Shown here: positions 22,477 through 29,843 of the stretch, piece by piece
How positions within the stretch are numbered: the first letter of the stretch is position 1
Layout: the number at the start of each line of letters is the position of its first letter
DNA from: Corynebacterium sp. UBA2622
GTDB lineage: Bacteria > Actinomycetota > Actinomycetes > Mycobacteriales > Mycobacteriaceae
Length of the DNA stretch: 54,942 nt
Assembly: GCF_002339505.1 (NCBI RefSeq)
Contig: NZ_DDJO01000011.1
Span: forward strand, 546-55,487
Direction of reading: 5' to 3'
Translations under genes and position numbers: made by a program
The notes under the pieces: model-generated
Databases searched by the model: none
What the model was told of the DNA's origin: nothing
Seen by the model: only the letters and a program-made list of their open reading frames with translations

Positions 22477-23690
22477 TTGATGCCTCCCCTTTCGGCGGCG
22501 AAGTCGAGGTTCTGCCGGAAAGCCACGCGCCACACCGCGTAGCTGTGTGCCCCGGGCAGGGTGTCGTAGGTGGTGTCCATTCCTGCGGCGCGGGCGAGGT
22601 CGTTGAGGTGCGGCAGCGCGTTGCGGGCCGTGGAGTCGCGCTCGCCGGAGACGAACCGCCCGGCGATGCCCTCGTATTTCGGGGTGCCGGCGGCGTCGCT
22701 CAACAGCGTGGCGGGGTTGACGGCCTGGAACGCGTCCTCGTTGCCGTCGAAAAGCTTGTCCACCGTCTGCTGGTGGTTGCCGAGCGTCGGCTCGGGCTCG
22801 CCGGAGAAGTCCAGGAAGGTGCCGTAGGACTGCGGGCTGTTGGTCACGATCTGCAGCGAGCAGGTGCCGCCGTAGCTCAGCCCGGCGATGGTCCACTTCT
22901 TCTGGTCGGGCTCGACCCGGAAGTTGTGGTGCAGCTTCTCGGGGATCTCCTTGCTCAGGTACGTCTGCACCTTGTACTCCGGCCCATCGACGCAGGCGGG
23001 GTTGCCGGTCTCGGTTCCAGTGGCGTCGGCGCTGATCACCAGGGGGGCGACACCGTCGTGGCCCGCCTGGAAGTCATCGAGCGCCTCGGCTGCCTGGCCG
23101 GTGACGAACCAGTCGATGGGCCGGCCCGGGTTGCCGGCCAGGATGACCATCACGGGCAGGGACGCGCCGTGCCAGTAGGCCGGGGGAACGTAGACGACCG
23201 CGTCGCGCATCGGCTCGGCGGGCATGGTCACCAGGGCCCCGACCTCGCGCCCGTCGAGGGTGGGCGAGCTCGTTGTGGCCTTGAACTCGTCCCAGCTCAT
23301 CGGGGTGGCCACGGGAGCGGGCTTGATGGAGCCGACGGTCGGGTACTGCTGGTAGATGAGATTGGCGGCGAGGTAGGCTGCGGCGATCGCCGGCACGGAG
23401 AGCAGGGCCAGCACGATGCGCCGCCCGCGCTGCATCAGCGCGGAAAAGAGGACGAAAGCCGCGGCCGCGCCCGAGGCGTAGATGGTCCAGGGAACAATGT
23501 CCGGGAAGGGTTTGGGCCACACGCTCAGCGCAAAGGCCACCACGATCAGGACCGACAGGGAGCCGACCGCGGCCCACACCGTCCTCCTGTTCGGCCGCCG
23601 GAGGGCGACGAGCGCGGCGAGGATGACCACCGCGTAAATCACCACTGAGGCGGCGGGTGAGACCAGGGAAACCGATTGAAGTGCGTGCAC
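22473..23690 (-). CDS. Membrane-anchored esterase (alpha/beta hydrolase), partner of the MprF-like enzyme
   Basis: This is a 405-aa protein. Four hydrophobic segments fill residues 1 to about 130 (for example VVIYAVVILAALVAL). A probably extracytoplasmic alpha/beta-hydrolase domain of the esterase-D/antigen-85-like type follows, with VYVPPAYW, the nucleophile S272 in GLSYGG, and a C-terminal GAHSYAVWR carrying the catalytic His. In C. glutamicum a putative esterase upstream of the aminoacyl-PG synthase homologue is needed for Ala-PG formation; the arrangement here is the same. It starts at GTG 23690, 7 nt after TAGATT, and is translationally coupled to the downstream synthase gene. Confidence 0.85.
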   Translation of the reverse strand: MHALQSVSLVSPAASVVIYAVVILAALVALRRPNRRTVWAAVGSLSVLIVVAFALSVWPKPFPDIVPWTIYASGAAAAFVLFSALMQRGRRIVLALLSVPAIAAAYLAANLIYQQYPTVGSIKPAPVATPMSWDEFKATTSSPTLDGREVGALVTMPAEPMRDAVVYVPPAYWHGASLPVMVILAGNPGRPIDWFVTGQAAEALDDFQAGHDGVAPLVISADATGTETGNPACVDGPEYKVQTYLSKEIPEKLHHNFRVEPDQKKWTIAGLSYGGTCSLQIVTNSPQSYGTFLDFSGEPEPTLGNHQQTVDKLFDGNEDAFQAVNPATLLSDAAGTPKYEGIAGRFVSGERDSTARNALPHLNDLARAAGMDTTYDTLPGAHSYAVWRVAFRQNLDFAAERGGIK

Positions 23691-23696
23691 CCTTAG

Positions 23697-23703
23697 TAAT
23701 CTA
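23697..23703. promoter_or_regulatory. Shared divergent -10 element (esterase and lipase genes)
   Basis: The 7-bp sequence TAATCTA reads TAATCT on the + strand (8 nt before the ATG at 23711) and TAGATT on the minus strand (7 nt before the GTG at 23690). The two -10 hexamers share five base pairs. Confidence 0.5.
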
Positions 23704-23710
23704 GGTGCGC

Positions 23711-24349
23711 ATGGCGCTGCTGTCCCACATCCCCCGCGTACTTCCCGACCCCTCCACAGTCAACTCCCAGTCCTCCGGCCGGGTTGTGGTGGCGCTGCAC
23801 GGCACGCTGGGAGAGCCCTCCACCTTCCGCCTTTTGGGCCGCGAGCTCGCGTCCCGGGGCGTGGACATGCTCGCCCCCTCCTACGCGCGACGGGGCACGG
23901 CGCTTATCGACGCCTCGGCCCCCGCCATCACCCGCCTCATCGCCTCCCTGCCCGCCAGCGTCACCCGCGTCGACGTGGTCGGCCACTCCCTCGGCGCCCT
24001 GGTTGCCCTGCGCGCCCTCAGCGGCCCCGACGCCGCTGCGGCCCGCGCCCGGGTGCACACGCTCGTCGGCCTCGGCGCGGCGTGGCGCGGCACAGGGGAA
24101 AGCCCCTGGTACCGGCCGGCCTGGCTCGTCTCGCGGGTCCTCGGCGAGTCCTACGTGGAGCTGGAGAACTACCCGCACGAACCCGTCGTGCCGGAGGGCA
24201 TCGACGTGGTTTCCGTGGTCTCCGACGCCGACACGGAGGTCCCCGCTTGGTCCTCCCGCCTCGGCGGGGTGATCACCCTGAGCGGGGTGTCGCACTCGGG
24301 CCTTGCGCGCCGCACCGATGCCGTCCTCGCCCCCCTTGGCTTGCTGTAG
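23711..24349 (+). CDS. Alpha/beta hydrolase, lipase-like
   Basis: This is a 212-aa protein without a signal peptide. It has the oxyanion-hole segment VALHGTLG, the nucleophile elbow GHSLGA (S93), a likely acid Asp in VVSDADTEVP, and His in GVSHSGL near the C terminus, so the triad looks complete. It resembles small class-2 lipases/esterases; the substrate is unknown. A GTG at 23705 is in frame but would sit too close to the -10. It diverges from the esterase-MprF operon and may act on related lipids (inference). Confidence 0.8.
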   Translation: MALLSHIPRVLPDPSTVNSQSSGRVVVALHGTLGEPSTFRLLGRELASRGVDMLAPSYARRGTALIDASAPAITRLIASLPASVTRVDVVGHSLGALVALRALSGPDAAAARARVHTLVGLGAAWRGTGESPWYRPAWLVSRVLGESYVELENYPHEPVVPEGIDVVSVVSDADTEVPAWSSRLGGVITLSGVSHSGLARRTDAVLAPLGLL

Positions 24350-24392
24350 CGCACGACACAAGGCCCGGTCCGCCGCGAACTTTGGGCGGGCG

Positions 24393-24431
24393 AAAAAGCG
24401 CCCCGCGCCGGAGTGGACCCGGGCGGGGCGC
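24393..24431 (-). terminator. Terminator after the GH25 gene
   Basis: A 9-bp perfect stem GCGCCCCGC / GCGGGGCGC (24398-24406 and 24423-24431) is followed on the minus strand by TTTTT. It lies between the convergent GH25 and lipase genes. Confidence 0.85.
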
Positions 24432-24456
24432 GGCGTTCGGGGGATGGCCCCGGCGA

Positions 24457-25524
24457 CTACTTCGAGGCGTTGTTGAGCAGGATGAGCAGGTCGCCGACCG
24501 AGTAGTCTCCCACCATCATCGAGCGCAGGTCCTCGACGGGCAGCTGCCCGCTGGTGACCAGGTCGCGCACGGCGTTGGAAATGTTGCCGGCGTCGTAGTT
24601 GTCGAAGCCGAGCTGCTGGGCCGCCTGGGCCACCTGCGGCGCGGCGAGGATGCCGCCGGCGAGGCCGAGGATCGCCACGACGAGGGCCGTCGAGTTTTGC
24701 TCCAGAACCGCGAGGTCGCCCGCGTCGGGCGCCTGGAAGGTCTCGAGGACACCACCGCCCGCCGTGAGATCGCCCGAGGCGAAAGCGTTGAAGGCGCCCT
24801 CGTTGCCGTTGAAGATGTTCTGGTCCACGGGCGTGGACAGGCCGGCGACGCGGCCGCTGTCGGAGCGCTGCCAGATGGACACCTTGTCCCACCCGCCGAC
24901 GGGGCGCGGGGCCTGGTTCTGGTACGCCGCGAGCCACAGCGGGTAGCCGGTGAAGGCGCTGGTGTTGTCCATGTGCTCGGACCAGAAGTAGCGGTACGTG
25001 TAGAGCATCGGCCTGGTGCCGGTGGAGCGCTCGACCTCGGTGAGGAAGGCCGCGGTCCATGCCGCGAGCGCCGCGGGGTTGAGACCCTCGTCGACCTCGA
25101 GGTCGAGCACCGGGGGCAGGTTCAGCGCGGGACCGGAGTTGATCACGCCGGCAAAGTAGCGGGCCTGCGTCGTCGGGTCCTCCGCCGGACGGGCGTAGTG
25201 GTAGGCACCGACGGAGAGGCCGGCGTCGCGCGCCGAGCGGGCGTCCTCGTCGTAGAACTCGTTCTTCCAGCCCTCGCCCTCGGAGGCCTTGACAAAGGCG
25301 AAGTGCTGGCCGCCGGGTCCAGCCACGGTCTTCCAGTCGATTGCGCGCCCGCCCGGGCGCTGGTGCCCCGCCACGTCGATGCCCTGCACGAGTCCGGGGA
25401 TTCCCTGGGCATCGGCGTCGGTGTGGCGGGTGGGGCTGAAGGGGACGACGACGGCGAGGGCAACGGTGATGAGGGCCGCGACGAGCGCGGCGAGGACGGT
25501 CTGGTGCCTCCGGTTCACATGCAT
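24457..25524 (-). CDS. GH25-family lysozyme (N-acetylmuramidase), exported
   Basis: This is a 355-aa protein. Residues 10-30 are a hydrophobic signal/anchor (LAALVAALITVALAVVVPF). The GH25 domain runs from about 40 to 240: GIDVAGHQ, FAFVKASEG, VGAYHYARP, the catalytic acidic cluster LDLEVDEG, WLAAYQ and the closing IWQR with a VDQNIF strand. It would cleave peptidoglycan glycan strands outside the membrane. A ~100-residue C-terminal region, hydrophobic in part and ending YSVGDLLILLNNASK, is not part of GH25 and was not recognised. The ATG at 25524 lies 7 nt after TACACT. Confidence 0.87.
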   Translation of the reverse strand: MHVNRRHQTVLAALVAALITVALAVVVPFSPTRHTDADAQGIPGLVQGIDVAGHQRPGGRAIDWKTVAGPGGQHFAFVKASEGEGWKNEFYDEDARSARDAGLSVGAYHYARPAEDPTTQARYFAGVINSGPALNLPPVLDLEVDEGLNPAALAAWTAAFLTEVERSTGTRPMLYTYRYFWSEHMDNTSAFTGYPLWLAAYQNQAPRPVGGWDKVSIWQRSDSGRVAGLSTPVDQNIFNGNEGAFNAFASGDLTAGGGVLETFQAPDAGDLAVLEQNSTALVVAILGLAGGILAAPQVAQAAQQLGFDNYDAGNISNAVRDLVTSGQLPVEDLRSMMVGDYSVGDLLILLNNASK

Positions 25525-25531
25525 GCCTGGC

Positions 25532-25537
25532 AGTGTA
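25532..25537 (-). promoter_or_regulatory. -10 hexamer TACACT of the GH25 gene
   Basis: TACACT is followed by 7 nt and the ATG at 25524. The surrounding GTGTATAACAG is also found at the nuclease-gene promoter (8227-8237). Confidence 0.55.
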
Positions 25538-25594
25538 TAACAGCTTTCCCGCCCGCCCCGGTGCGACACTCACGTCACACGCGCACCATACCCC

Positions 25595-26731
25595 TCACAG
25601 CGAACCCGCGACCCGCGCCCGCTCGACCACCCCGGCGATCTCCGCCAGGAGGAGGTCAACGTCCCCCTCCGTGGTGGTCCGGCCCAGCGTGAGCCGCAGC
25701 GCCCCCATGCTCTCGCGCCCGTCCACACCCATGGCCTCGAGCACGTGGCTCGTCCGGTGCACGCCCGCGGAGCACGCGGAACCCGTCGACGCCTCGATGC
25801 CCTTCATGTCGAGGAGCATGATCAGCGCGTCGCCGTTGGCGCCGGGGAACAGCAGGTGCGCGTGCCCGGGCAGCACGTTGTCCTCCACCGTCACCACCGT
25901 CCCGGGCACCCGCTCGACGACCCCGCGCACCAGGCGGTCGCGCAGCTTTGCGACGTCCTCGCGCTCGCGCTCCATCTCCGCGACCGCCTCGGTGAGCGCC
26001 GCGGCCGCCGCGGCAGCCCCGGCGACATCCACGGTGCCGGAGCGCAACCCGCGCTCCTGACCCCCGCCCACCACGAGCGGCAGGGGCGCGGGCGAGCGCT
26101 TCGCCAGCAGGATCCCCACCCCGCGCGGACCGCCGAACTTATGCGCCGAGGCCGCCAGGGTGGTCGCACCGAGACCGTGGAAGTCGATGGCCACCTTGCC
26201 CACGGCCTGCACGGCATCGAGGTGGACCGGGGTGCCCTGCCGCGCCGCGCGCTCCACCAGCTCCTCCACCGGCTGCAGCGCGCCGGTTTCGTTGTTGGCC
26301 ACCATGCAGGTGGCCACCGCGGCAGGCGTGTCCAGGGCCGCGAGATCGGACACCGCGCCGGAACGGCCGACCGGCAGCCATACAACGTCGGCACCCTCGT
26401 CGGCGCCGAGCGACTTGACGGTCTCCAGCACCGCAGCGTGCTCCGTCGGTGGCGCGACCACGCGCGTCAGGCCCCTGTCCTTGACGGAGGCGCGGTAGAG
26501 GCCCCGGATCGCGGTGTTGTCGGCCTCGGTGCCCGAGCCGGTGAAGACAACCTCGGCGGGGTCCGCGCCGAGCGCCTCCGCGACGGCCTCGCGGGCGTCG
26601 GCAAGCACCGCGTTCGCGGCTCGGCCGGAGGCGTACTGTCCCCCCGGGTTCAGGGCGCCGGCGTGGCGCACCCAGGCCTCGATGGCGCACTCGCGCATCG
26701 GGGTGGTCGCTGCATGGTCGAAGTAAGCCAT
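25595..26731 (-). CDS. Cysteine desulfurase (NifS/IscS type)
   Basis: This 378-aa pyridoxal-phosphate enzyme makes a persulfide from cysteine for Fe-S assembly or tRNA thiolation. It has FDHAATTP at the N terminus, FTGSGTEADN, H98 (TEHAA), the PLP Lys K198 in SAHKFGGPRG, and the sulfur-carrying C320 in STGSACSAG. It is a plausible sulfur donor to MnmA (18112-19191), although the two genes are 6 kb apart here. The ATG at 26731 is 7 nt after TAGGGT. The first three bases of that hexamer are the stop codon of the upstream methyltransferase gene. Confidence 0.93.
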   Translation of the reverse strand: MAYFDHAATTPMRECAIEAWVRHAGALNPGGQYASGRAANAVLADAREAVAEALGADPAEVVFTGSGTEADNTAIRGLYRASVKDRGLTRVVAPPTEHAAVLETVKSLGADEGADVVWLPVGRSGAVSDLAALDTPAAVATCMVANNETGALQPVEELVERAARQGTPVHLDAVQAVGKVAIDFHGLGATTLAASAHKFGGPRGVGILLAKRSPAPLPLVVGGGQERGLRSGTVDVAGAAAAAAALTEAVAEMEREREDVAKLRDRLVRGVVERVPGTVVTVEDNVLPGHAHLLFPGANGDALIMLLDMKGIEASTGSACSAGVHRTSHVLEAMGVDGRESMGALRLTLGRTTTEGDVDLLLAEIAGVVERARVAGSL

Positions 26732-26738
26732 GCGACCC

Positions 26739-26744
26739 ACCCTA
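26739..26744 (-). promoter_or_regulatory. -10 hexamer TAGGGT of the cysteine desulfurase gene
   Basis: TAGGGT is followed by 7 nt and the ATG at 26731. Its TAG is the stop codon of the upstream gene. Confidence 0.55.
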
Positions 26745-27902
26745 GCCGTGCGCCTGGCCCCGCTGGCGCGGCCCGCAGATGTGGGCCACGGCCCCCGCGC
26801 CCACCCGGGCGATCACCACCCCGCGGTGCTCGGGCCCCTTCAGTTTGAGCTTCCTGCGCAACTCGTCCGGGTCAACATCGACACCGCGGACGAGGATCTC
26901 GGCGGCGCCGGCGCGGTGCGCGGCGAGCGCGGGACGCAGCTTCTTCAGCGGCACGGACTCGAGGAAGGGGAACCCGGAAATGCCCGGGGGCAGGGCGTCC
27001 CCGGTGAGGAAGGCGATGTGCTCGTCGAGCATGGAGAGGTTGTGCCGGTGGGCCCAGTGTCGCACGAGCCCGGCGCGCACGATCGCCCCGTCCGGCTCGA
27101 TGATGAAGGCGCGCGGCCCCGTCACCTCCACCTCAGCCGGGTCGGACGAGGTCACGCGCTCCTCCCCCTCCCCCAGGACGACCGCCTCGCGGGCCACCCC
27201 GCCCGCCAGGCCCGGAGTGTAGAGGCACGCCTCCTTCACGGCTCCGCCCACCGAGACCACGCTGACCAGGCCCTCCCACTCCGAGTAGTCGATGCCCGGG
27301 GCGCACTTGACCGCCAGCTCGCGGCCGCGGTGCGCCTCCAGGAGCGCCGGCAGGGGCGGGTGCAGCTTCGCGGGGTCCGTGATGCGCCTCCCGTTCGCCC
27401 GGCGGGCGGGGTCCGCGACCACGGCGCTGTCATGCCGCGCGGTGCTCGCGGGAGCGAGCGCGTCCGCCCGGGCGAGCCACGCGTCGGGGCCGAGGTTGTG
27501 CCGCGCCATGAGCAGGCGCGCGGGGTCCAGGTCGGAACCGAGCCAACCCATCCCGGCCGCCAGGGCGGCGGGGGCCTCCGAGCCCACCGAACAAGTCACG
27601 TCGTGGACCATTTCCACGCCGTGCCCGCGCAGGCGCGCCGCGCGGACCGCGGCCACGCGCGCGGGGGTCGCCTGCTGGGACGCATCACCGTCGGCGAGCC
27701 ACCACCCGGGAAACTTCCCCGCGGCCCCCCGGCGCGCCGTGGCGAGCTCGAGCACCGCACGGGAGTGGTCCCCGAAGCGCTCCTGGAGCAGCGCGCGGTC
27801 GGCGAAGGCGGACTTCCCGGTCAACCCGAGACCCGCCTCGGCGGCGGCGATGGCACCCGCGTTGGCCCACAGGTACCGGACCTCGGACACGCTAAAGCTC
27901 AC
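26742..27902 (-). CDS. THUMP-like-domain class I SAM-dependent methyltransferase-like protein
   Basis: This is a 386-aa cytosolic protein conserved next to these genes in corynebacteria. The middle part has a Rossmann-like methyltransferase core (VHDVTCSVGSEA, then WLGSDLDPARL and AVVADPARR). The C terminus holds the THUMP-like region (LKKLRPALAAHRAG, ELRRKLKLKGPEHRGVVIARVG). An RNA substrate is likely but unproven. The GTG at 27902 overlaps the NUDIX gene by 11 bp; a GTG at 27890, just after that gene's stop, is an alternative. Confidence 0.8.
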   Translation of the reverse strand: MSFSVSEVRYLWANAGAIAAAEAGLGLTGKSAFADRALLQERFGDHSRAVLELATARRGAAGKFPGWWLADGDASQQATPARVAAVRAARLRGHGVEMVHDVTCSVGSEAPAALAAGMGWLGSDLDPARLLMARHNLGPDAWLARADALAPASTARHDSAVVADPARRANGRRITDPAKLHPPLPALLEAHRGRELAVKCAPGIDYSEWEGLVSVVSVGGAVKEACLYTPGLAGGVAREAVVLGEGEERVTSSDPAEVEVTGPRAFIIEPDGAIVRAGLVRHWAHRHNLSMLDEHIAFLTGDALPPGISGFPFLESVPLKKLRPALAAHRAGAAEILVRGVDVDPDELRRKLKLKGPEHRGVVIARVGAGAVAHICGPRQRGQAHG

Positions 27903-28785
27903 GGGCCCTGCCGATCCTGTCCGCGGGCGCGCTGCGGAAGTACTCGCGGTAGCGCGGGAAGTGCACCGGGTCGCCCACCACCGGGGTCATGTCGGCGTTG
28001 CGCGCGGAGCGCACGAGCGAGTCGACGCAGTCATGGTCCGCCAGGTCGAGCAGCTGGGCCCACGTCGACGGCGCGAAGCGCACCAGGCCGGCCCTCCAGC
28101 CGTCGAGAAGCAGCGCGGGCGGGAACCAGTTGGCGTCGTCCGCCTCGCCCGTCACGCCGTCGGGGTCCTGCCCGCCCGGGGAGACCGCCAGCCAGGAGAA
28201 GGTGTCGAACCACGTGCCGCGCTTCGAGCGGCCCACCCACCGGGCGTAGGGGGTGAGCAGGTCCGCGTCGACGTTGAGGTCGTTGTCGCGCAGGACGTCG
28301 GTGAGCGAGAGCTCGTGGGACTCGAGCCGGAGGCGCTGGCTGTGGAACGGGCGGACGTCGCGCAGCAGCACGCCGTCCTCGTCGACGGCGAGCAGCGTGC
28401 CCGTCTCCTCGAACAGCTCCCGCACCGCCGCGAAGAGCAGCGCGTGCGCCTTGTACTTGGTCACGCCGAGCTGGCGCGCGAGGGAGATTGCGGAGCGGCC
28501 GAACCACAGGTCGCCGTCGTTCCACGCGCGACCCGGGAAGTCGCGGCTGTCCACGCCGCCGCCGGGGAAGACGGTCATGCCGGGGTAGTTGCGCATGGTC
28601 ATCACGCGCTCCTGCACCCACACCTCCAAGCCGCGGCGCCCGTCGCGGGCGAGAATCACGGTGGTCGCCAGGCGCGAGCCGTTGTACCCGGCCGTGTCAT
28701 AGGGGTTGATCTCGTCCTTCGCATCGCGCACGTCGCGGGCGACCTGCGCCGCCGTGCTCATCCGTGTCTCCGCAGCCACCGTCAT
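27892..28785 (-). CDS. NUDIX hydrolase with an insertion in the Nudix box (NUDT19/CoA-diphosphatase-like)
   Basis: This 297-aa cytosolic protein begins its Nudix box at FPGGGVD, but the REL-FEETGTLL half follows only after about 40 extra residues. That layout is seen in the NUDT7/NUDT19 (RP2p) group, which hydrolyses CoA and CoA esters. The key acidic residues of RELFEETG are intact. The ATG at 28785 was chosen because AGGGAGG lies 5 nt upstream; a GTG two codons earlier overlaps that ribosome site. It lies 37 bp downstream of the ABC ATPase gene, probably in one operon with it and the methyltransferase. Confidence 0.85.
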   Translation of the reverse strand: MTVAAETRMSTAAQVARDVRDAKDEINPYDTAGYNGSRLATTVILARDGRRGLEVWVQERVMTMRNYPGMTVFPGGGVDSRDFPGRAWNDGDLWFGRSAISLARQLGVTKYKAHALLFAAVRELFEETGTLLAVDEDGVLLRDVRPFHSQRLRLESHELSLTDVLRDNDLNVDADLLTPYARWVGRSKRGTWFDTFSWLAVSPGGQDPDGVTGEADDANWFPPALLLDGWRAGLVRFAPSTWAQLLDLADHDCVDSLVRSARNADMTPVVGDPVHFPRYREYFRSAPADRIGRAREL

Positions 28786-28822
28786 CGTCACCTCCCTGCC
28801 GGCTTACCCGCCGCGCCCCTTT

Positions 28823-29689
28823 CTACTCCGCCGGCGCGCGGTGCACGCCGCCGCGGCGGGCGCGACGAGCGCTGAAGCGCCCGTCGGCGCGCGTGACCTC
28901 GATCGGCTGGTGGTAGGCGCGGGAGATGTTCTCCGAGGTGAGGACGTCATCGATGAGTCCCTGCGCGATGACCTGCCCCTCGTCGAGGAGCAGGGCGTGC
29001 GTGAAGCCGTAGGGGATCTCCTCCACGTGGTGGGTGATCATCACTATGGCGGGCGCGTCCGGGTCGAGGGCGAGCTCCCCGAGGAAGGCGACGAGGTCCT
29101 CGCGGCCGCCGAGGTCCATCCCCGCCGCCGGCTCGTCCATGATGAGCAGCTCGGGGTCCGTCATGATGGCACGCGCGATGAGCACGCGCTTCTTCTCCCC
29201 GTCGGAGAGCGTCCCCCAGGTCCGCTCCAGCAGGTGCATCCCGCCGACCTGCTCGAGCACCTCGAGGGCCTGCCCGTAATCCGTCTCGTCGTACTCCTCG
29301 CGCCACCGGCCGAGGATGGCGTAACCCGCCGAGACGACGAGGTCCTTGACCTTCTCCCCGTCGGGCACCCGCTGCGCGACCGACGAGGAGGTCACGCCTA
29401 TCGACGCCCGCAGGTCGCGCATGTCGGTTCGCCCCAGCCGCTCCCCCAGCACGAACGCCACGCCGTGGGACGGGAACTCCTGGGCCGAGGCGACGCGGAT
29501 CAGCGTGGTCTTTCCGGCGCCGTTCGGCCCGATGACCACCCAGCGCTCGTCGAGCTCCACCTGCCAGTCGACCGGGCCGACCAGGGTGTTGCCGCCGCGC
29601 ACGACGTCGACACCGCGGAAGTCGATCATCAGGTCGGGGTCGTTGGTCAGTTCCTCGGGGTTCTCGCGCTTCTCACTCACCCCTCCCAT
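28823..29689 (-). CDS. ABC transporter ATP-binding protein
   Basis: This is a 288-aa cytosolic ATPase with Walker A GPNGAGKTT, a signature variant LSDGEKKR, Walker B LLIMDEPAAGMD and the switch His in ITHHVEE. It resembles stand-alone ABC ATPases related to iron/molybdate importers, but no permease or binding-protein gene is adjacent, so partner and substrate are unknown. ATG 29689 and GTG 29680 are both possible starts; the purine-rich GGGAGGGG lies between them. It is the first gene of a probable ABC-NUDIX-methyltransferase operon and diverges from glgE. Confidence 0.85.
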   Translation of the reverse strand: MGGVSEKRENPEELTNDPDLMIDFRGVDVVRGGNTLVGPVDWQVELDERWVVIGPNGAGKTTLIRVASAQEFPSHGVAFVLGERLGRTDMRDLRASIGVTSSSVAQRVPDGEKVKDLVVSAGYAILGRWREEYDETDYGQALEVLEQVGGMHLLERTWGTLSDGEKKRVLIARAIMTDPELLIMDEPAAGMDLGGREDLVAFLGELALDPDAPAIVMITHHVEEIPYGFTHALLLDEGQVIAQGLIDDVLTSENISRAYHQPIEVTRADGRFSARRARRGGVHRAPAE

Positions 29690-29744
29690 TTTGTCCTAAA
29701 TGCCGCGCCAGCGGTGGACCCCGGCGCGCGGGGTGGCGAGGGGC

Positions 29745-29750
29745 TATCGT
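29745..29750 (+). promoter_or_regulatory. Candidate -10 (TATCGT) for glgE
   Basis: This is the best TANNNT hexamer in the 154-bp divergent gap. It would give a leader of about 85-90 nt that includes the AAGGA ribosome site at 29831-29835. Confidence 0.3.
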
Positions 29751-29843
29751 GGGGCAGGTAAAAGCACGGGAAAAGAGCACGCTAACCCCCGCGGCGGCGT
29801 GGGGGTCACGCCAGTTGAGAGCACTCACCGAAGGAAGAAACCG

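Noticed and set aside
27176..27185. Further GGACGACCGC terminus, inside the methyltransferase gene
   Set aside because: There is no inverted partner within 100 bp, so it is treated as a chance coding match.
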